Assembly: GCA_000955875.1 (NCBI GenBank)
Contig: JYOE01000007.1
Span: 143,379-207,378, forward strand
Source of the DNA: Terrabacter sp. 28
GTDB lineage: Bacteria; Actinomycetota; Actinomycetes; Actinomycetales; Dermatophilaceae
Length of the DNA stretch: 64,000 nt
Direction: 5' to 3'
Part shown: piece after piece, positions 44,721 to 58,330 of the stretch
How the letters are laid out: each line of letters opens with the position of its first letter
How positions within the stretch are numbered: position 1 is the stretch's first letter
The notes under the pieces: generated by a model
Seen by the model: only the letters and a program-made list of their open reading frames with translations
Told to the model about the DNA's origin: nothing
The model's database searches: none
Position numbers and translations under genes: made by a program

Positions 44721-46381
44721 TGCGTGCCCCCACCTCAGCCGGGCTTTGCCGTTCGCGCGACCTCCCGAACGTGGGATCCATTGCGGGGCAGTCTGTCTCG
44801 GCCCTCCGAGTGAGCGCGGTCCTTGTCTGGGCGGTTGTGCGGTGGACATACCGGCACCTGCGGTGGGTTGTCGGAGTCGCGGGCATCGCGTTCGCGGTGC
44901 GGCTGCTTCCTAGTGGTCAGCCGGCCGCGATCCAGCTGGTGATCCTTGGCTGGATCGTGCCCGCGGTCGTGGCGGTGGTGTGGGCTCGGTGGTGGCCGGC
45001 CTCGTACGAGCGGTGGGCTGCCGGTCCGCTCAAGCGCGTCTCGTGGCGTCGCTGGGCTCGCCGTCACTGGCCGGTCCTGGCCCGGGAGTGCGGCCTGTCG
45101 GTGCAGCGTGACCAGCGCACCAGGTGGTCCACCTCCGCCCTGCGCGCGGTCTCGCCTCGCCGGCCTTCTCCTCGCTCGACGGTGTGGGTGCATCCTCGAC
45201 TCTGCTCGGTCACCGCCCGTGGCGTCACCCTCACCGTCACGGCGCGTGCCCGGACCGGCCAGACGGTCGACGACCTGGAGAAGGCCGCGCCCGCCCTCGC
45301 GGCTGCTGCGTCGGCGCGCTCCTTCCGCTGCCGCGCTCTCTCGCCCTCGACCGTTGAGTACGTCCTGGTCATGGCTGATCGCCTCGCAACCGTCCGCGCC
45401 GCTGAGCCCCCAGTCGACGTGCTCGTGGACGCGGTCCCGGTCGGGCGACGCCAGGACGGCACTGGGTGGCTGCTGCCGCTGACGGGGCGGCACACCCTCG
45501 TTGTCGGCTGCTCCGGCTCTGGGAAGGGCTCGATCTTCTGGGGTGTCTGCGGCGGCCTCGCCCCGGCCGTCCGTGCGGGCCTCGTTCGGCTTTGGGGTGT
45601 CGACCTGAAACGTGGCGTCGAGGTCGGGATGGGACGGCACCTGTTCAGCGACGTCGCCGCTACCCCGGCTCAGGCGCTCGACGTGCTCCATCGGCTGCTG
45701 CGGGTGGTCGACGAGCGCGGACACCGGATGGCCGGCGTCACCCGGCTGCACCAGCCCACGACCGCGGACCCGCTCCACGTCCTCGCCATCGACGAGCTCG
45801 CCGTCCTGACCGCCTATGCCGACCCGGAGATTCGCAAGGAGGCCTCCCGGCTGCTCGCTGAGGTCCTGACCCAAGGCCGTGCACTAGGAGTCATCGTGCT
45901 GGCGTGCGTGCAGGACCCACGCAAGGAGGTCATCGGTCTGCGTGGCCTGTTCACCCAGACCATCGCGCTGCGGCTGCGATCGGCCGGCGAGACACGGATG
46001 GTGCTCGGCGACGGAACCGCGACCCTCGCGCCCGCCCACAGGATCTCACCCTCAATCCCGGGCACGGCGTGGGTCATCGAGGAAGATGGCTCCGCCGATC
46101 GGGTCCGTGCCGACTTCTGGCCCGACGAGCTCGTCCGCCACGTGGCCACCATGCACCCGGCGCCGTACGTCCTCGACACCGCCGCACCCGTTGAGCCCGT
46201 AGCGCACGCGGAGGCTGGCGGACCCCGTTCGGCCATGGACGTCGAGCCGGATGGAGCCCCGTCGGTGCGGTCGCGCAAGCCCCGGGCCCCTCGTCCCTCG
46301 CGCTCTCCTCGCCGGCCCCGGACCACGGCTCCATCGTCCATCGCAGAAGCGGGGTCGGGCGTCGGACCGGAGGCAGCCTGA
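44720..46381 (+). CDS. FtsK/SpoIIIE-like DNA transfer ATPase (TraSA type)
   Basis: About 553 residues. Two or three membrane helices in the first 90 residues are followed by a cytosolic motor domain with Walker A GCSGSGKGS near 264 and Walker B LHVLAIDELA near 355. The C-terminal tail is Pro/Arg-rich and disordered. In elements of this kind one FtsK-like protein moves double-stranded DNA between mycelia or cells. Frame evidence for the ATG at 44720 is its overlap with the upstream TAA. The WhiB-like gene overlaps its stop. Confidence 0.9.
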   Translation: MRAPTSAGLCRSRDLPNVGSIAGQSVSALRVSAVLVWAVVRWTYRHLRWVVGVAGIAFAVRLLPSGQPAAIQLVILGWIVPAVVAVVWARWWPASYERWAAGPLKRVSWRRWARRHWPVLARECGLSVQRDQRTRWSTSALRAVSPRRPSPRSTVWVHPRLCSVTARGVTLTVTARARTGQTVDDLEKAAPALAAAASARSFRCRALSPSTVEYVLVMADRLATVRAAEPPVDVLVDAVPVGRRQDGTGWLLPLTGRHTLVVGCSGSGKGSIFWGVCGGLAPAVRAGLVRLWGVDLKRGVEVGMGRHLFSDVAATPAQALDVLHRLLRVVDERGHRMAGVTRLHQPTTADPLHVLAIDELAVLTAYADPEIRKEASRLLAEVLTQGRALGVIVLACVQDPRKEVIGLRGLFTQTIALRLRSAGETRMVLGDGTATLAPAHRISPSIPGTAWVIEEDGSADRVRADFWPDELVRHVATMHPAPYVLDTAAPVEPVAHAEAGGPRSAMDVEPDGAPSVRSRKPRAPRPSRSPRRPRTTAPSSIAEAGSGVGPEAA

Positions 46382-46749
46382 TGGGCACCCAGACTGCCCT
46401 CGGCGTCCTTCACGGCCGGCCCGACCCGATGCTACGGGCTCTCGCCCGAGGTGGCTGGATGGAGCGCGGCACCTGCCGTCAGGCCGATCCGGAGGTGTGG
46501 TTTGCCGACACCAGTCGACGGATCAAGGCCCGTGCGGCGTCGATCTGCGCCTCCTGCCCGGTCCGCCGGCAGTGCCTGGCTTGGGCGCTCGTCTTCGACG
46601 AGGAGTACGGGATCTGGGGTGGCCTCGACGCGACCGAACTGCGCTGGCTCAAGCGACGCCTGACCCGCGGGGAGTCCCTGCGGTCGGTCATCTTCGACGC
46701 GCAATCCCCGACGTCGACTTCCATGTCTGCTGGAGGTGAGGTCGCGTGA
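46381..46749 (+). CDS. WhiB-family iron-sulfur protein
   Basis: 122 residues. The four cluster cysteines are visible: RGTCRQAD, then ICASCPVRRQC, followed by the GIWGGLD turn and a basic DNA-binding stretch (RWLKRRL). WhiB proteins are actinobacterial [4Fe-4S] regulators, usually acting with the main sigma factor. Here it sits between tra and rep, coupled on both sides (TGATG and GTGA), so it probably controls element genes or host responses to transfer. Confidence 0.88.
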   Translation: MGTQTALGVLHGRPDPMLRALARGGWMERGTCRQADPEVWFADTSRRIKARAASICASCPVRRQCLAWALVFDEEYGIWGGLDATELRWLKRRLTRGESLRSVIFDAQSPTSTSMSAGGEVA

Positions 46750-47180
46750 CTCGGCTGTCCCGCTCGGCCCGGTGGACCGCCCTGGAGGCCGTGTGGTGTG
46801 AGGCCGCCGACGCAGCCGCTCGCCGGCCGCTCGGCTCCGTGGCGTGGCAGGCACTCGGCTCCTGTGGTGCTCGGACCGACCTGCCTTGGACTGCAGAGCC
46901 TGAGACGATCGGACCGTGGGATGCCGAGTCGATGCGCTCGGTGTGCAGGTCCTGCCCCGTCCTGACCGAGTGCGCCGCCCATGTCGAGTCCTCGGGCGTG
47001 TGTGCAGGTTGGTGGGCCGGCACGAACCGTGATGTGGCCTATGCCGAACCGGCTCGACCGGGTTGGGTGCCGACCCACTCCGTGCGCACGGATCGAGGCA
47101 GCTCCGGAGCCAACGCCCAGCAAGGGCTGCTGCCCCTCCTGCTGTCCAATGCCGACGCTGTTGGAGGTGACGCGGCGTGA
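46746..47180 (+). CDS. Second, divergent WhiB-like protein
   Basis: 144 residues. Cysteine pattern GSCGAR, VCRSCPVLTEC and the GVCAGWWAGTNRD turn keep the four-Cys cluster and a modified tryptophan motif. The tail after the turn lacks the basic stretch of the first WhiB. It may be a partner or an antagonist. The GTG start overlaps the previous stop, and its own stop overlaps the rep start. Confidence 0.78.
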   Translation: MTRLSRSARWTALEAVWCEAADAAARRPLGSVAWQALGSCGARTDLPWTAEPETIGPWDAESMRSVCRSCPVLTECAAHVESSGVCAGWWAGTNRDVAYAEPARPGWVPTHSVRTDRGSSGANAQQGLLPLLLSNADAVGGDAA

Positions 47181-48712
47181 ACCCCCCGGCCGCTGCCCCG
47201 ATGGCTCAGGGTTCGGCCACCTTTCCTGGCTTCGGTGAGGATGCCGGGCTGGGCCTGCCGAATCTCACTCCGCAGCTTGAGCGCGAGATCACCGCCCGGC
47301 TCACCTCCCGCGACTTCAGCGCCTGGGCGACGAGCGCGGCCCGAGTCGGTCACTGCGCCAAGCCGATCCGGCTCCGCGGCCACTCCCAAACCGTCGATGT
47401 CGCCACGGGCGAGGTCGTCGGGTCGTATTCGTCCGACGACGAACCCCTCGGCGTACTGCACGTGCGGTGCGGCAACCGGCGCGCGTCCGAATGCCCTTCG
47501 TGCTCGCGCACCTACGCGGCCGACACGTTCCACCTGATCCGGGCCGGGGTCACCGGGGGCAAAGGCGTCCCCGAGCACGTCACCGACAACCCGCTCGTGT
47601 TCGCCACCGTGACCGCACCGTCGTTCGGGCTCGTTCACGGCAAACGCGACGGCCGCAAGTGCCGACCCTTCACCCCCAAAGGTATGCCGGGGGTGTGCGA
47701 GCACGGCAGGCCGACCGTCTGCCACGCCACGCACGCCGACGGCGACGACCTCCTCGGGCAGCCGCTGTGCCGGGACTGCTACGACTACCTCGGCCACATC
47801 GTCTGGCAGTGGTGGGCACCCGAACTGTGGCGCCGCTTCACCATCGCCCTGCGTCGAGCCCTCGCACGGGCGCTGGGCCTGTCCGACTCACGACTCGGTG
47901 ACCTGGTCACGGTCCAGTACGCGAAGGTCGCCGAGTACCAGCTGCGCGGCCTCATCCACTTCCACGCCCTAATGCGCCTGGACGGTCCCAAGACCTCCGG
48001 CGGGTTCGCCGCCGCACCGGCTGGTGCCACCGCCACGCTGTTGGCTGCCGCCGTCGAGGAAGCCGTCGCCGCAGTGTCCTTCGACGCGCCGCCCCAGTTC
48101 GAGGAGGACCCAGTCCGGACGCTGCGGTTCGGCACTCAGATCGACGTCCGCCCGATCAAGACGACCAGCCGCACCGACGACCCCGACCGTGAACTCACTT
48201 CCGGTCAGGTCGCCGGCTACCTCGCCAAGTACGCGACCAAGTCCGCTGGCGATTTGGTCAACGGCGACAACCCGCACCTGCGCCGCCTCCGAGCAACCAT
48301 CGCCGAAGTCTCCGACCGCGTCGCCGCCGACGTACGAGCCGACGGGACCCCACTGCGGGACCACCCGTACGCGCTGCTCGCCAAGTGGAACCGCATGCTC
48401 GGCTTCCGCGGCCACTTCTCGACCAAGTCCCGCCGTTACTCGATCACCCTCGGCCGGCTCCGACGCGCCCGCACGCGGTTCCAGCGACGCCTTGCCGACG
48501 CCAACCGCCACAGCCAGACCCTCGACGTTCGTGAGCTCGACGACCTGCTCGCCGACGACCTCGAGGAAACCACCCTCGTCATCGGCCAGTGGTCCTACGC
48601 CGGCTCCGGCTGGGACACCGAAGGCGACGCCGAACTCGCCAAGGCCGCAGCCGCTCGGGCACGCGAGTACGCCGCGTGGCGAGCCGAGAAGAAGAGGCAC
48701 CCGAACCGTTGA
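47177..48712 (+). CDS. Replication initiator protein (RepSA-like, HUH type)
   Basis: 511 residues. A zinc-binding region (CGNRRASECPSCSRTY and later CEHGRPTVCH, CRDCYDY) is followed by the HUH-type motif LIHFHALMRLDG near 258 and the tyrosine motif GYLAKYATK. This is the layout of RepSA, which nicks the element's origin for rolling-circle replication after excision. It starts with GTG, overlaps the WhiB-like stop, and is followed 19 bases later by the excisionase gene. Confidence 0.9.
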   Translation: MNPPAAAPMAQGSATFPGFGEDAGLGLPNLTPQLEREITARLTSRDFSAWATSAARVGHCAKPIRLRGHSQTVDVATGEVVGSYSSDDEPLGVLHVRCGNRRASECPSCSRTYAADTFHLIRAGVTGGKGVPEHVTDNPLVFATVTAPSFGLVHGKRDGRKCRPFTPKGMPGVCEHGRPTVCHATHADGDDLLGQPLCRDCYDYLGHIVWQWWAPELWRRFTIALRRALARALGLSDSRLGDLVTVQYAKVAEYQLRGLIHFHALMRLDGPKTSGGFAAAPAGATATLLAAAVEEAVAAVSFDAPPQFEEDPVRTLRFGTQIDVRPIKTTSRTDDPDRELTSGQVAGYLAKYATKSAGDLVNGDNPHLRRLRATIAEVSDRVAADVRADGTPLRDHPYALLAKWNRMLGFRGHFSTKSRRYSITLGRLRRARTRFQRRLADANRHSQTLDVRELDDLLADDLEETTLVIGQWSYAGSGWDTEGDAELAKAAAARAREYAAWRAEKKRHPNR

Positions 48713-48731
48713 GAGTCGAAGGGGAGTAGGG

Positions 48732-48938
48732 ATGAGAACGCAATCGAGTGAGAACGCAGTGATTCCTCCTGTGCTGTACCGGGTGGATGAAGCGGCTGAG
48801 GCACTTCGGATCAGCCGGTCGGTCATCTATGAGTTGATCCGCTCGGGCCAGCTACGCACGGTCAAAGTTGGTCGTCGTCGCCTTGTCCCCGTTCAGGCGC
48901 TAGGGGACTACGTGGCGTCGCTCGGGGTCGCGGCATGA
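48732..48938 (+). CDS. xis: Excisionase (helix-turn-helix, MerR-like)
   Basis: 68 residues. A winged helix-turn-helix with YRVDEAAEALRISRSVIYELI and the GRRRLVPVQAL wing is typical of element excisionases. It bends DNA at the attachment sites and directs the integrase to excision. A GGGGAG site precedes the ATG at 48732. Its stop overlaps the int start (ATGA), the usual xis-int pairing. Confidence 0.92.
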   Translation: MRTQSSENAVIPPVLYRVDEAAEALRISRSVIYELIRSGQLRTVKVGRRRLVPVQALGDYVASLGVAA

Positions 48939-50155
48939 CCACCGAACCGGGAACGACCGGCCGCAACAACGACTCAAGGGCGCGTCGCCCACGTGGGGAG
49001 GGCGGCCTTCGGTGGGATGAGAAGCGGCAGAGGTTCATCGCCGAGAAGACGGTCGGCTACGACGGGAGGGGCCGGCGCATCGTCAAGACCGGCTCGGGTA
49101 AGAGCGAGTCGGCAGCGCTCCGGGCCCTTCGCGCTCGGGTCCGTGAACACGAGTCAGGGATGTTGCCTGGTGCTCATCGGGTCACAGTGGCGCAGGCAGT
49201 GGAGGACTGGCTGCAGTTCGAGCGTTCCAGCGTCGGTGAGAAGACCAGGGAAGGCAACGAGGAGAAGTACCGCCTCCACATCAAGCCCTACCTGGGTGGC
49301 CGGCGATTGAAGGACCTGCGCCCTGACGAGGTGGATCGCTGGCTCGTGACACTCTCGGCCGCCCTGTCGACCTCGACGCTCAAGCAGGTGCGATCTGTGT
49401 TGAGTCGCTCGATGCGCCGAGCCATGAAGCGCGGCTTGGTGGAACGCAACGTCGTCGACCTCTGCCCCGCACCCAAGGGTCGACCTGGCCGCCCATCGAA
49501 GTCACTCACCCTGCAGCAGGCCTCAGACGTGCTGGACAAGACGCGCGGCCACCACCAGCACGCGTACATCGCGGTGTCGCTGCTCGTTGGTCTTCGGCCG
49601 GAGGAGGTGCGGGCGCTGCGCTGGTCTCGGGTCCATCTTGTCGAAGACGGCGACGGAGTGCCCTATGTCGAGGTGTGGCGATCGGTCCGAGTCGGTGGGG
49701 ACGTGAAGACGCGGAAGTCGCGGCGGACGCTGGCAATCTCGGGGTACGTCGTCGCGGTGCTCAAGCGGCATCGTCAGGACCAGGCCGAGTGGCGTGAGCG
49801 AGCAGGGGCGCGATGGGAGGAGAACGACCTCGTCTTTCCGTCGCGACTTGGTACCGAGCAGGATGCGCACAACGTTCGGCGCATGTTCCGGGACGCGCTA
49901 ATGCAGGTGCCGGGCCTGGACGTCACGCAGTGGACGCCGTACGAGCTGCGGCATTCGTTCGTGTCGATCCTGTCTGAGCGCGGGTTAGCTATCGAGGAGA
50001 TCTCGCGGCTCATGGGCCACTCGGGCACAGCGGTCACCGAACTGGTCTACCGGCACGAGCTCCGCCCGGTGCTTGAGTCGGGTGCCAGCGTCATGGACGC
50101 GGTCTTCCCGGATCTCAACGACAGAAGCGAGGGCGACGGTAATGACGCGGCGTAG
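48935..50155 (+). CDS. int: Tyrosine integrase
   Basis: 406 residues. An N-terminal arm-binding part with a beta-hairpin (GGLRWDEKRQRFIAEK) and a SAM-like core-binding domain precede the catalytic domain. The active-site residues appear in LRPEEVRALRW (Arg), ELRHSF (His-x-x-Arg), MGHSG (His) and Tyr372 in VYRHEL. It cuts the tRNA-Ala site directly downstream. The gene reads toward the tRNA, as usual for this element type. Its stop codon lies next to a copy of the GTCAGGCAG arm-site motif. Confidence 0.95.
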   Translation: MTTEPGTTGRNNDSRARRPRGEGGLRWDEKRQRFIAEKTVGYDGRGRRIVKTGSGKSESAALRALRARVREHESGMLPGAHRVTVAQAVEDWLQFERSSVGEKTREGNEEKYRLHIKPYLGGRRLKDLRPDEVDRWLVTLSAALSTSTLKQVRSVLSRSMRRAMKRGLVERNVVDLCPAPKGRPGRPSKSLTLQQASDVLDKTRGHHQHAYIAVSLLVGLRPEEVRALRWSRVHLVEDGDGVPYVEVWRSVRVGGDVKTRKSRRTLAISGYVVAVLKRHRQDQAEWRERAGARWEENDLVFPSRLGTEQDAHNVRRMFRDALMQVPGLDVTQWTPYELRHSFVSILSERGLAIEEISRLMGHSGTAVTELVYRHELRPVLESGASVMDAVFPDLNDRSEGDGNDAA

Positions 50156-50172
50156 TCAGGCAGTTTGTCAGG
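50155..50172. repeat. Candidate integrase arm site, right copy
   Basis: GTCAGGCAGTTTGTCAGG repeats the left-end sequence at 37346-37363 with one T/C change. It begins at the last base of the integrase stop codon. Confidence 0.55.
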
Positions 50173-50229
50173 ATCGGCACTCAGCCTGTGCCGCGCTGCA
50201 CCGCGGCGATATGAGTTTCCCAAGGTGGG

Positions 50230-50278
50230 AGGTGGTGGAGCCAAGGGGACTCGAACCCCTAACCCCCTGCTTGCAAAG
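50230..50278 (-). repeat. Right attachment site within tRNA-Ala
   Basis: The 49-bp sequence identical to 37211-37259. Beyond 50278 the native tRNA continues; at 37260 the copy diverges, which marks the element end. Confidence 0.95.
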
Positions 50279-50308
50279 CAGGTGCGCTACCAATTGCGCC
50301 ATGGCCCC
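50233..50308 (-). tRNA. tRNA-Ala (anticodon TGC), target of the element
   Basis: 76 bases including an encoded CCA. The acceptor stem GGGGCCA pairs with TGGCTCC and contains the G3:U70 wobble that identifies tRNA-Ala. The anticodon loop TTTGCAA gives TGC. The gene remains whole because the element carries the 3' half. Confidence 0.96.
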
Positions 50309-50319
50309 TGGATGGGAGG

Positions 50320-50502
50320 TCAGCTCGCGCTGGTGGCCTGGCCGTTCGCCGAGGGCGAGGCGGGGGCCGGGACGACCGGTGCCTGCACGTCGTCGGTGGC
50401 CTGCGTCCACAGGTCCTGCTCGGCCTGCTGCTGCTTGGCCTTCTTGCGCAGGAGCACGAGGCCGGCGACCGCGCCACCGATGAGGGCGAGACGCTTGAGC
50501 AT
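50320..50502 (-). CDS. DLW-39 family small protein
   Basis: 60 residues. A hydrophobic N-terminal helix (LALIGGAVAGLVLLRKK), a Gln/Lys/Glu stretch and the DLW motif near residue 30, followed by a Pro/Ala tail. This short actinobacterial family of unknown function is typically found between the gyrA region and tRNA-Ala, as here. It starts with ATG at 50502 behind GAGAGGAT. Confidence 0.88.
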   Translation of the reverse strand: MLKRLALIGGAVAGLVLLRKKAKQQQAEQDLWTQATDDVQAPVVPAPASPSANGQATSAS

Positions 50503-50529
50503 TCGAGATCCTCTCCGAAGTGGCGGTGA

Positions 50530-50606
50530 TGGTGGGCCTAGGAGGACTTGAACCTCCGACCTCTTCCTTATCAGGGAAGCGCTCTAACCGTCTGAGCTAT
50601 AGGCCC
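50530..50606 (-). tRNA. tRNA-Ile (anticodon GAT)
   Basis: 77 bases including an encoded CCA. Acceptor GGGCCTA pairs with TAGGCCC; the anticodon loop CTGATAA gives GAT; T arm GGAGGTTCAAGTCCTCC. The order gyrA, tRNA-Ile, tRNA-Ala is conserved in actinobacteria. Confidence 0.96.
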
Positions 50607-50739
50607 ATCGTCACCTTCGCGCGCCAGATCGACCCCGTCAGAGGTGACGACCGGACGCGAGGGGAAACGTTACCCGATGGCCCCGCGAACCTACAAAACG
50701 GCTGCGATCCGCGGGCACATCAAGCCGCGTCGGACGACG

Positions 50740-51482
50740 TCAGTCGTCCGTCAGGGTGAGCTGCACGCCGCCGACGAGGGCCGAGCAGATGTTGTAGAGG
50801 AACGCCATGACGGTCGCGATGGCGGTCATCAGGATGACGTCGATGACGCCGATGACGATCGACAGGGACACGACCCGGCCGAAGCCGACGTAGTCCTTGA
50901 TCGAGAACGGGTCGCTCGTCGTCGTCTGCAGCGACTGCAGCACGCCCTCGATGTCGGTGAAGACGTTCATCGTCGACAGGATCATCCACAGCACGGCCGT
51001 GAGGATGACACCGGCGATGCCGAGCGCCACCGAGAGCAGGAAGCTCATCTTCATGACCGACCAGGGGTCGACGCGCGCCACAGCGAGGCGGACCCGACGG
51101 GGACCCTTGTGCTTGCGGGGCACCGTGCCTGCGGCGCCGGCGGGACGGCCCGGTGCAGCACCGACCTTCTGGGTCGGGGCCGTACGCGTGGTCACGGCTC
51201 CGCGCGAGAGCGACGTCGTCGTGTCGCCGACGGACGCACCCGACGTGCTTCCGGTCGAGCCCGACGAGCCTGATCCGGAGGCGTATGCCGCCCCGCCCGA
51301 CCCGTAGTAGCCGTTCGTCGAGCCGCCCGACGCGCCGGAGTCGGACCCGGATCCGCTGCCCGAGCCCGTGCTCGGACTGGCCGAGCTGCCGCTCGAGGTG
51401 GCGCTCTTGCCGCTGCCTGAGCCGCGCGACGAGCCGGCGCCGAAGCCGGCCTTGCCGAACGACCCCTCGGAACTGGTCGTGC

Positions 51483-51486
<4 letters not shown>
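50740..51486 (-). CDS. DUF3566 membrane protein
   Basis: 248 residues. The first 120 are Gly/Ser-rich and disordered; a basic segment ([23 protein letters not shown]) shown in part as [14 protein letters not shown] begins the DUF3566 domain, with two membrane helices ([20 protein letters not shown] and [20 protein letters not shown]). It follows gyrA with an ATGA overlap, as Rv0007 does in mycobacteria. Function unknown; membrane location is clear. Confidence 0.92.
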
Positions 51487-54173
<2,687 letters not shown>

Positions 54174-54217
54174 GTCAGATCCTTTTGTCTCTCAGTCAGA
54201 TTCGTGCAGTTGAGGGC

Positions 54218-54264
54218 GTATGCCGGGTGGCGACGTTTCACGTGGAACGTGGCGGACGGCATAC
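54218..54264. promoter_or_regulatory. parS-like site between gyrB and gyrA, within a GTATGCCG inverted repeat
   Basis: 54234-54249 reads CGTTTCACGTGGAACG. It agrees with the parS consensus TGTTTCACGTGNAACA at all inner 14 positions and differs only at the two outer bases. ParB should bind it to build the origin-proximal partition complex. It is centred between GTATGCCG (54218-54225) and CGGCATAC (54257-54264). It lies in a gap of 99 bases close to the expected oriC, where parS sites are normally concentrated. Confidence 0.8.
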
Positions 54265-54272
54265 GGCGGAGG

Positions 54273-56550
<2,278 letters not shown>

Positions 56551-56792
56551 ACGGTCCGTGAGGGGGAACCGTGCCCTCAGACGCGCGGAACGGCCATTTT
56601 CCGGCCCGTACACCCCGTCATCCGAGGGGGGAGTCACGACCCGGCCCCCCAGCGCGCCTGTGACGCCTTCTCACGGGCCGCACCGTTCGCAGCCGTCGCG
56701 CTGGGCACACGGGCCATTCTCCCGGTCCCGGACGCCCCCGTCACGCACCGTCCACAGGTCCCTTCGCGCCTCGACACCGCTCTTCCCACGAG

Positions 56793-56839
56793 GTATGCCG
56801 GAAGGCCGGGTCCCAGCGGAACCCGGCCTCCCGGCATAC
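56793..56839 (-). terminator. 19-bp hairpin capped by GTATGCC/GGCATAC
   Basis: Arms 56793-56811 and 56821-56839 pair with a single mismatch. It lies 40 bases past the stop of the metalloprotease gene. The rest of the gap 56551-56878 shows nothing else recognisable. Confidence 0.72.
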
Positions 56840-56878
56840 GCAAGAGGTGGTGCGGCACCCCGCCGCCGACGGGACCCG

Positions 56879-58330
56879 TCAGAGGATCCCGCGGGCCTGG
56901 AAGGCGGCGCGCACGGTGGCGGCGTCGGTCGCGCCGTAGAGCGCGGAGGCCGTGTCGACCGTCTTCTGCGCGGCGGCGGCCCACGTCGTGGTGGGGGAGT
57001 AGCCGAACTGCGCCTCGAGGATGATCCGGGTCGCCTTGTCGCGGCCGAGGCCCTTGTTCATGTCCCAGAGGGCGTGGCTCCAGATCTCGCCGTCGTCGTG
57101 CACCTCGCCCGTGCGGTTCGCGACGGTCTTGGCCGTGTCGAGGCGGCGGATGCAGTGGGGCGTGCTCGACGTGTAGCTCGTCGAGTCCCAGTCCATGACG
57201 CACGCCCACGGGGTCGTCGCCGTGTCCGTCGAGTTCGCCTGCGACATCGTGGCGGCGAGGTAGTCGCCGAAGCCCTCACCGATGGCGCCGCCGTCGTTGC
57301 TCGCACCGAAGCCCGGCACCTGGTCGTCCTGGACGGCGTGGCCGTACTCGTGCCACACGACCTCCTGGTCCTCACCGTCGTCGACGCCACCGGTGCCGAT
57401 GGTGATGGTGTCCTGGCTCGGGGTGTACCAGGAGTTGTCCTGCGTCGTCGTGTTGACGCTGAGGTCCTGAGCCTCGTTGTTGACGTTCGTGAAGCCGAGC
57501 GACTGAATGTAGGTCTGCACCCGGTCGACCGCGTAGTAGCTGTTGACCTGCTCGAACCGGCTGTCGCTGCGCGTGAAGTTGAAGGTGTTCGTCGACGAGA
57601 AGGCGGCCGGGTTCTTGCCCTTGGCGCCGTTCACGACCGTCGCGTACGCGCCGCGCAGGTAGCCGGACCCGTCGAGGTTCGCGAGCGTCACCGTCTTGTA
57701 CGCAGTCGCCGGGACGGCGGAGTCGGCGTTGGCGGAGTCCTTGAGCGACTCGTTCTGCAGGGCCACGACCGGGTTCGGGTCGAAGACCTTGCCGGAGCCG
57801 GTCGCGAGCCGGCGCTCGTCGGTGACCTTCGCGACCTTGCCGCTGCCTGCGTCGACGAGGACCTGCTTGTCCTGGTCGGTGGTCACCTCGTAGGCCAGCG
57901 TCGCCGGAGCGCCGGAGGCACCGGGCACGACGACGAGCCGGGTCGAACGGGCGTTGCCGTGGGCCTTGGCCGCGGTGGCCGCGGCGGCCCGGGCCAGGCC
58001 GGGAGTCACGGAGGCGAGGCCGCTGACCGTCTTGCGGCCGTCGTCGACCGAGGACGTCGCACCCGTCGAGTGCACGGCGTAGAAACCGCCGAGCACCGGC
58101 ACGCCGCGGTAGGTCTGGGCGTACCAGGTGTGCGACCCGAGCAGGCTCTGGCGCACCTGGACGAGGGTGAGATCAGCGGGCAGGGCGGCCGAGGCCGCTG
58201 AGACCGCGGTGGCGGCCGTCGGCAGGGCAGCCGCGACCGATCCGGTGCTGGCGGTGCAGAGCAGGGCGCCTGCCGCGGCGACGGCCGCGACAGGGACGGT
58301 GACGCGGGCGACGAAGGGTGAGCGACGCAT
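56879..58330 (-). CDS. Secreted gluzincin metalloprotease (M4/M36-like)
   Basis: 483 residues. A Sec signal peptide (to about residue 35) is followed by a propeptide with the FTP-like pattern LTLVQVRQSLLGSHTWYA and GVPVLGGFYAVH. The catalytic domain has HEYGH at 327-331 and the third zinc ligand in GEGFGDYLA about 20 residues later. The layout fits thermolysin/fungalysin-type extracellular peptidases. The start has a GAAAGG site. A second gluzincin follows at 60358, with a sigma factor operon between. Confidence 0.85.
   Translation of the reverse strand: MRRSPFVARVTVPVAAVAAAGALLCTASTGSVAAALPTAATAVSAASAALPADLTLVQVRQSLLGSHTWYAQTYRGVPVLGGFYAVHSTGATSSVDDGRKTVSGLASVTPGLARAAAATAAKAHGNARSTRLVVVPGASGAPATLAYEVTTDQDKQVLVDAGSGKVAKVTDERRLATGSGKVFDPNPVVALQNESLKDSANADSAVPATAYKTVTLANLDGSGYLRGAYATVVNGAKGKNPAAFSSTNTFNFTRSDSRFEQVNSYYAVDRVQTYIQSLGFTNVNNEAQDLSVNTTTQDNSWYTPSQDTITIGTGGVDDGEDQEVVWHEYGHAVQDDQVPGFGASNDGGAIGEGFGDYLAATMSQANSTDTATTPWACVMDWDSTSYTSSTPHCIRRLDTAKTVANRTGEVHDDGEIWSHALWDMNKGLGRDKATRIILEAQFGYSPTTTWAAAAQKTVDTASALYGATDAATVRAAFQARGIL

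Larger units (their letters stand above)
37211..50278. mobile_element. Integrative and conjugative element of the AICE (pSAM2-like) type in tRNA-Ala
   Basis: The ends are 49-bp perfect direct repeats of the tRNA-Ala 3' half (37211-37259 and 50230-50278). The right repeat is part of the intact tRNA. Inside are a tyrosine integrase next to that tRNA, an excisionase, a HUH-type replication initiator, an FtsK-like transfer ATPase, a Pra-like activator and a GntR/UTRA regulator, the gene set of actinomycete integrative and conjugative elements. Cargo at 38.5-42.7 kb holds a methylase/nuclease pair and uncharacterised genes. Size about 13.07 kb; all core genes look intact. Confidence 0.92.
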
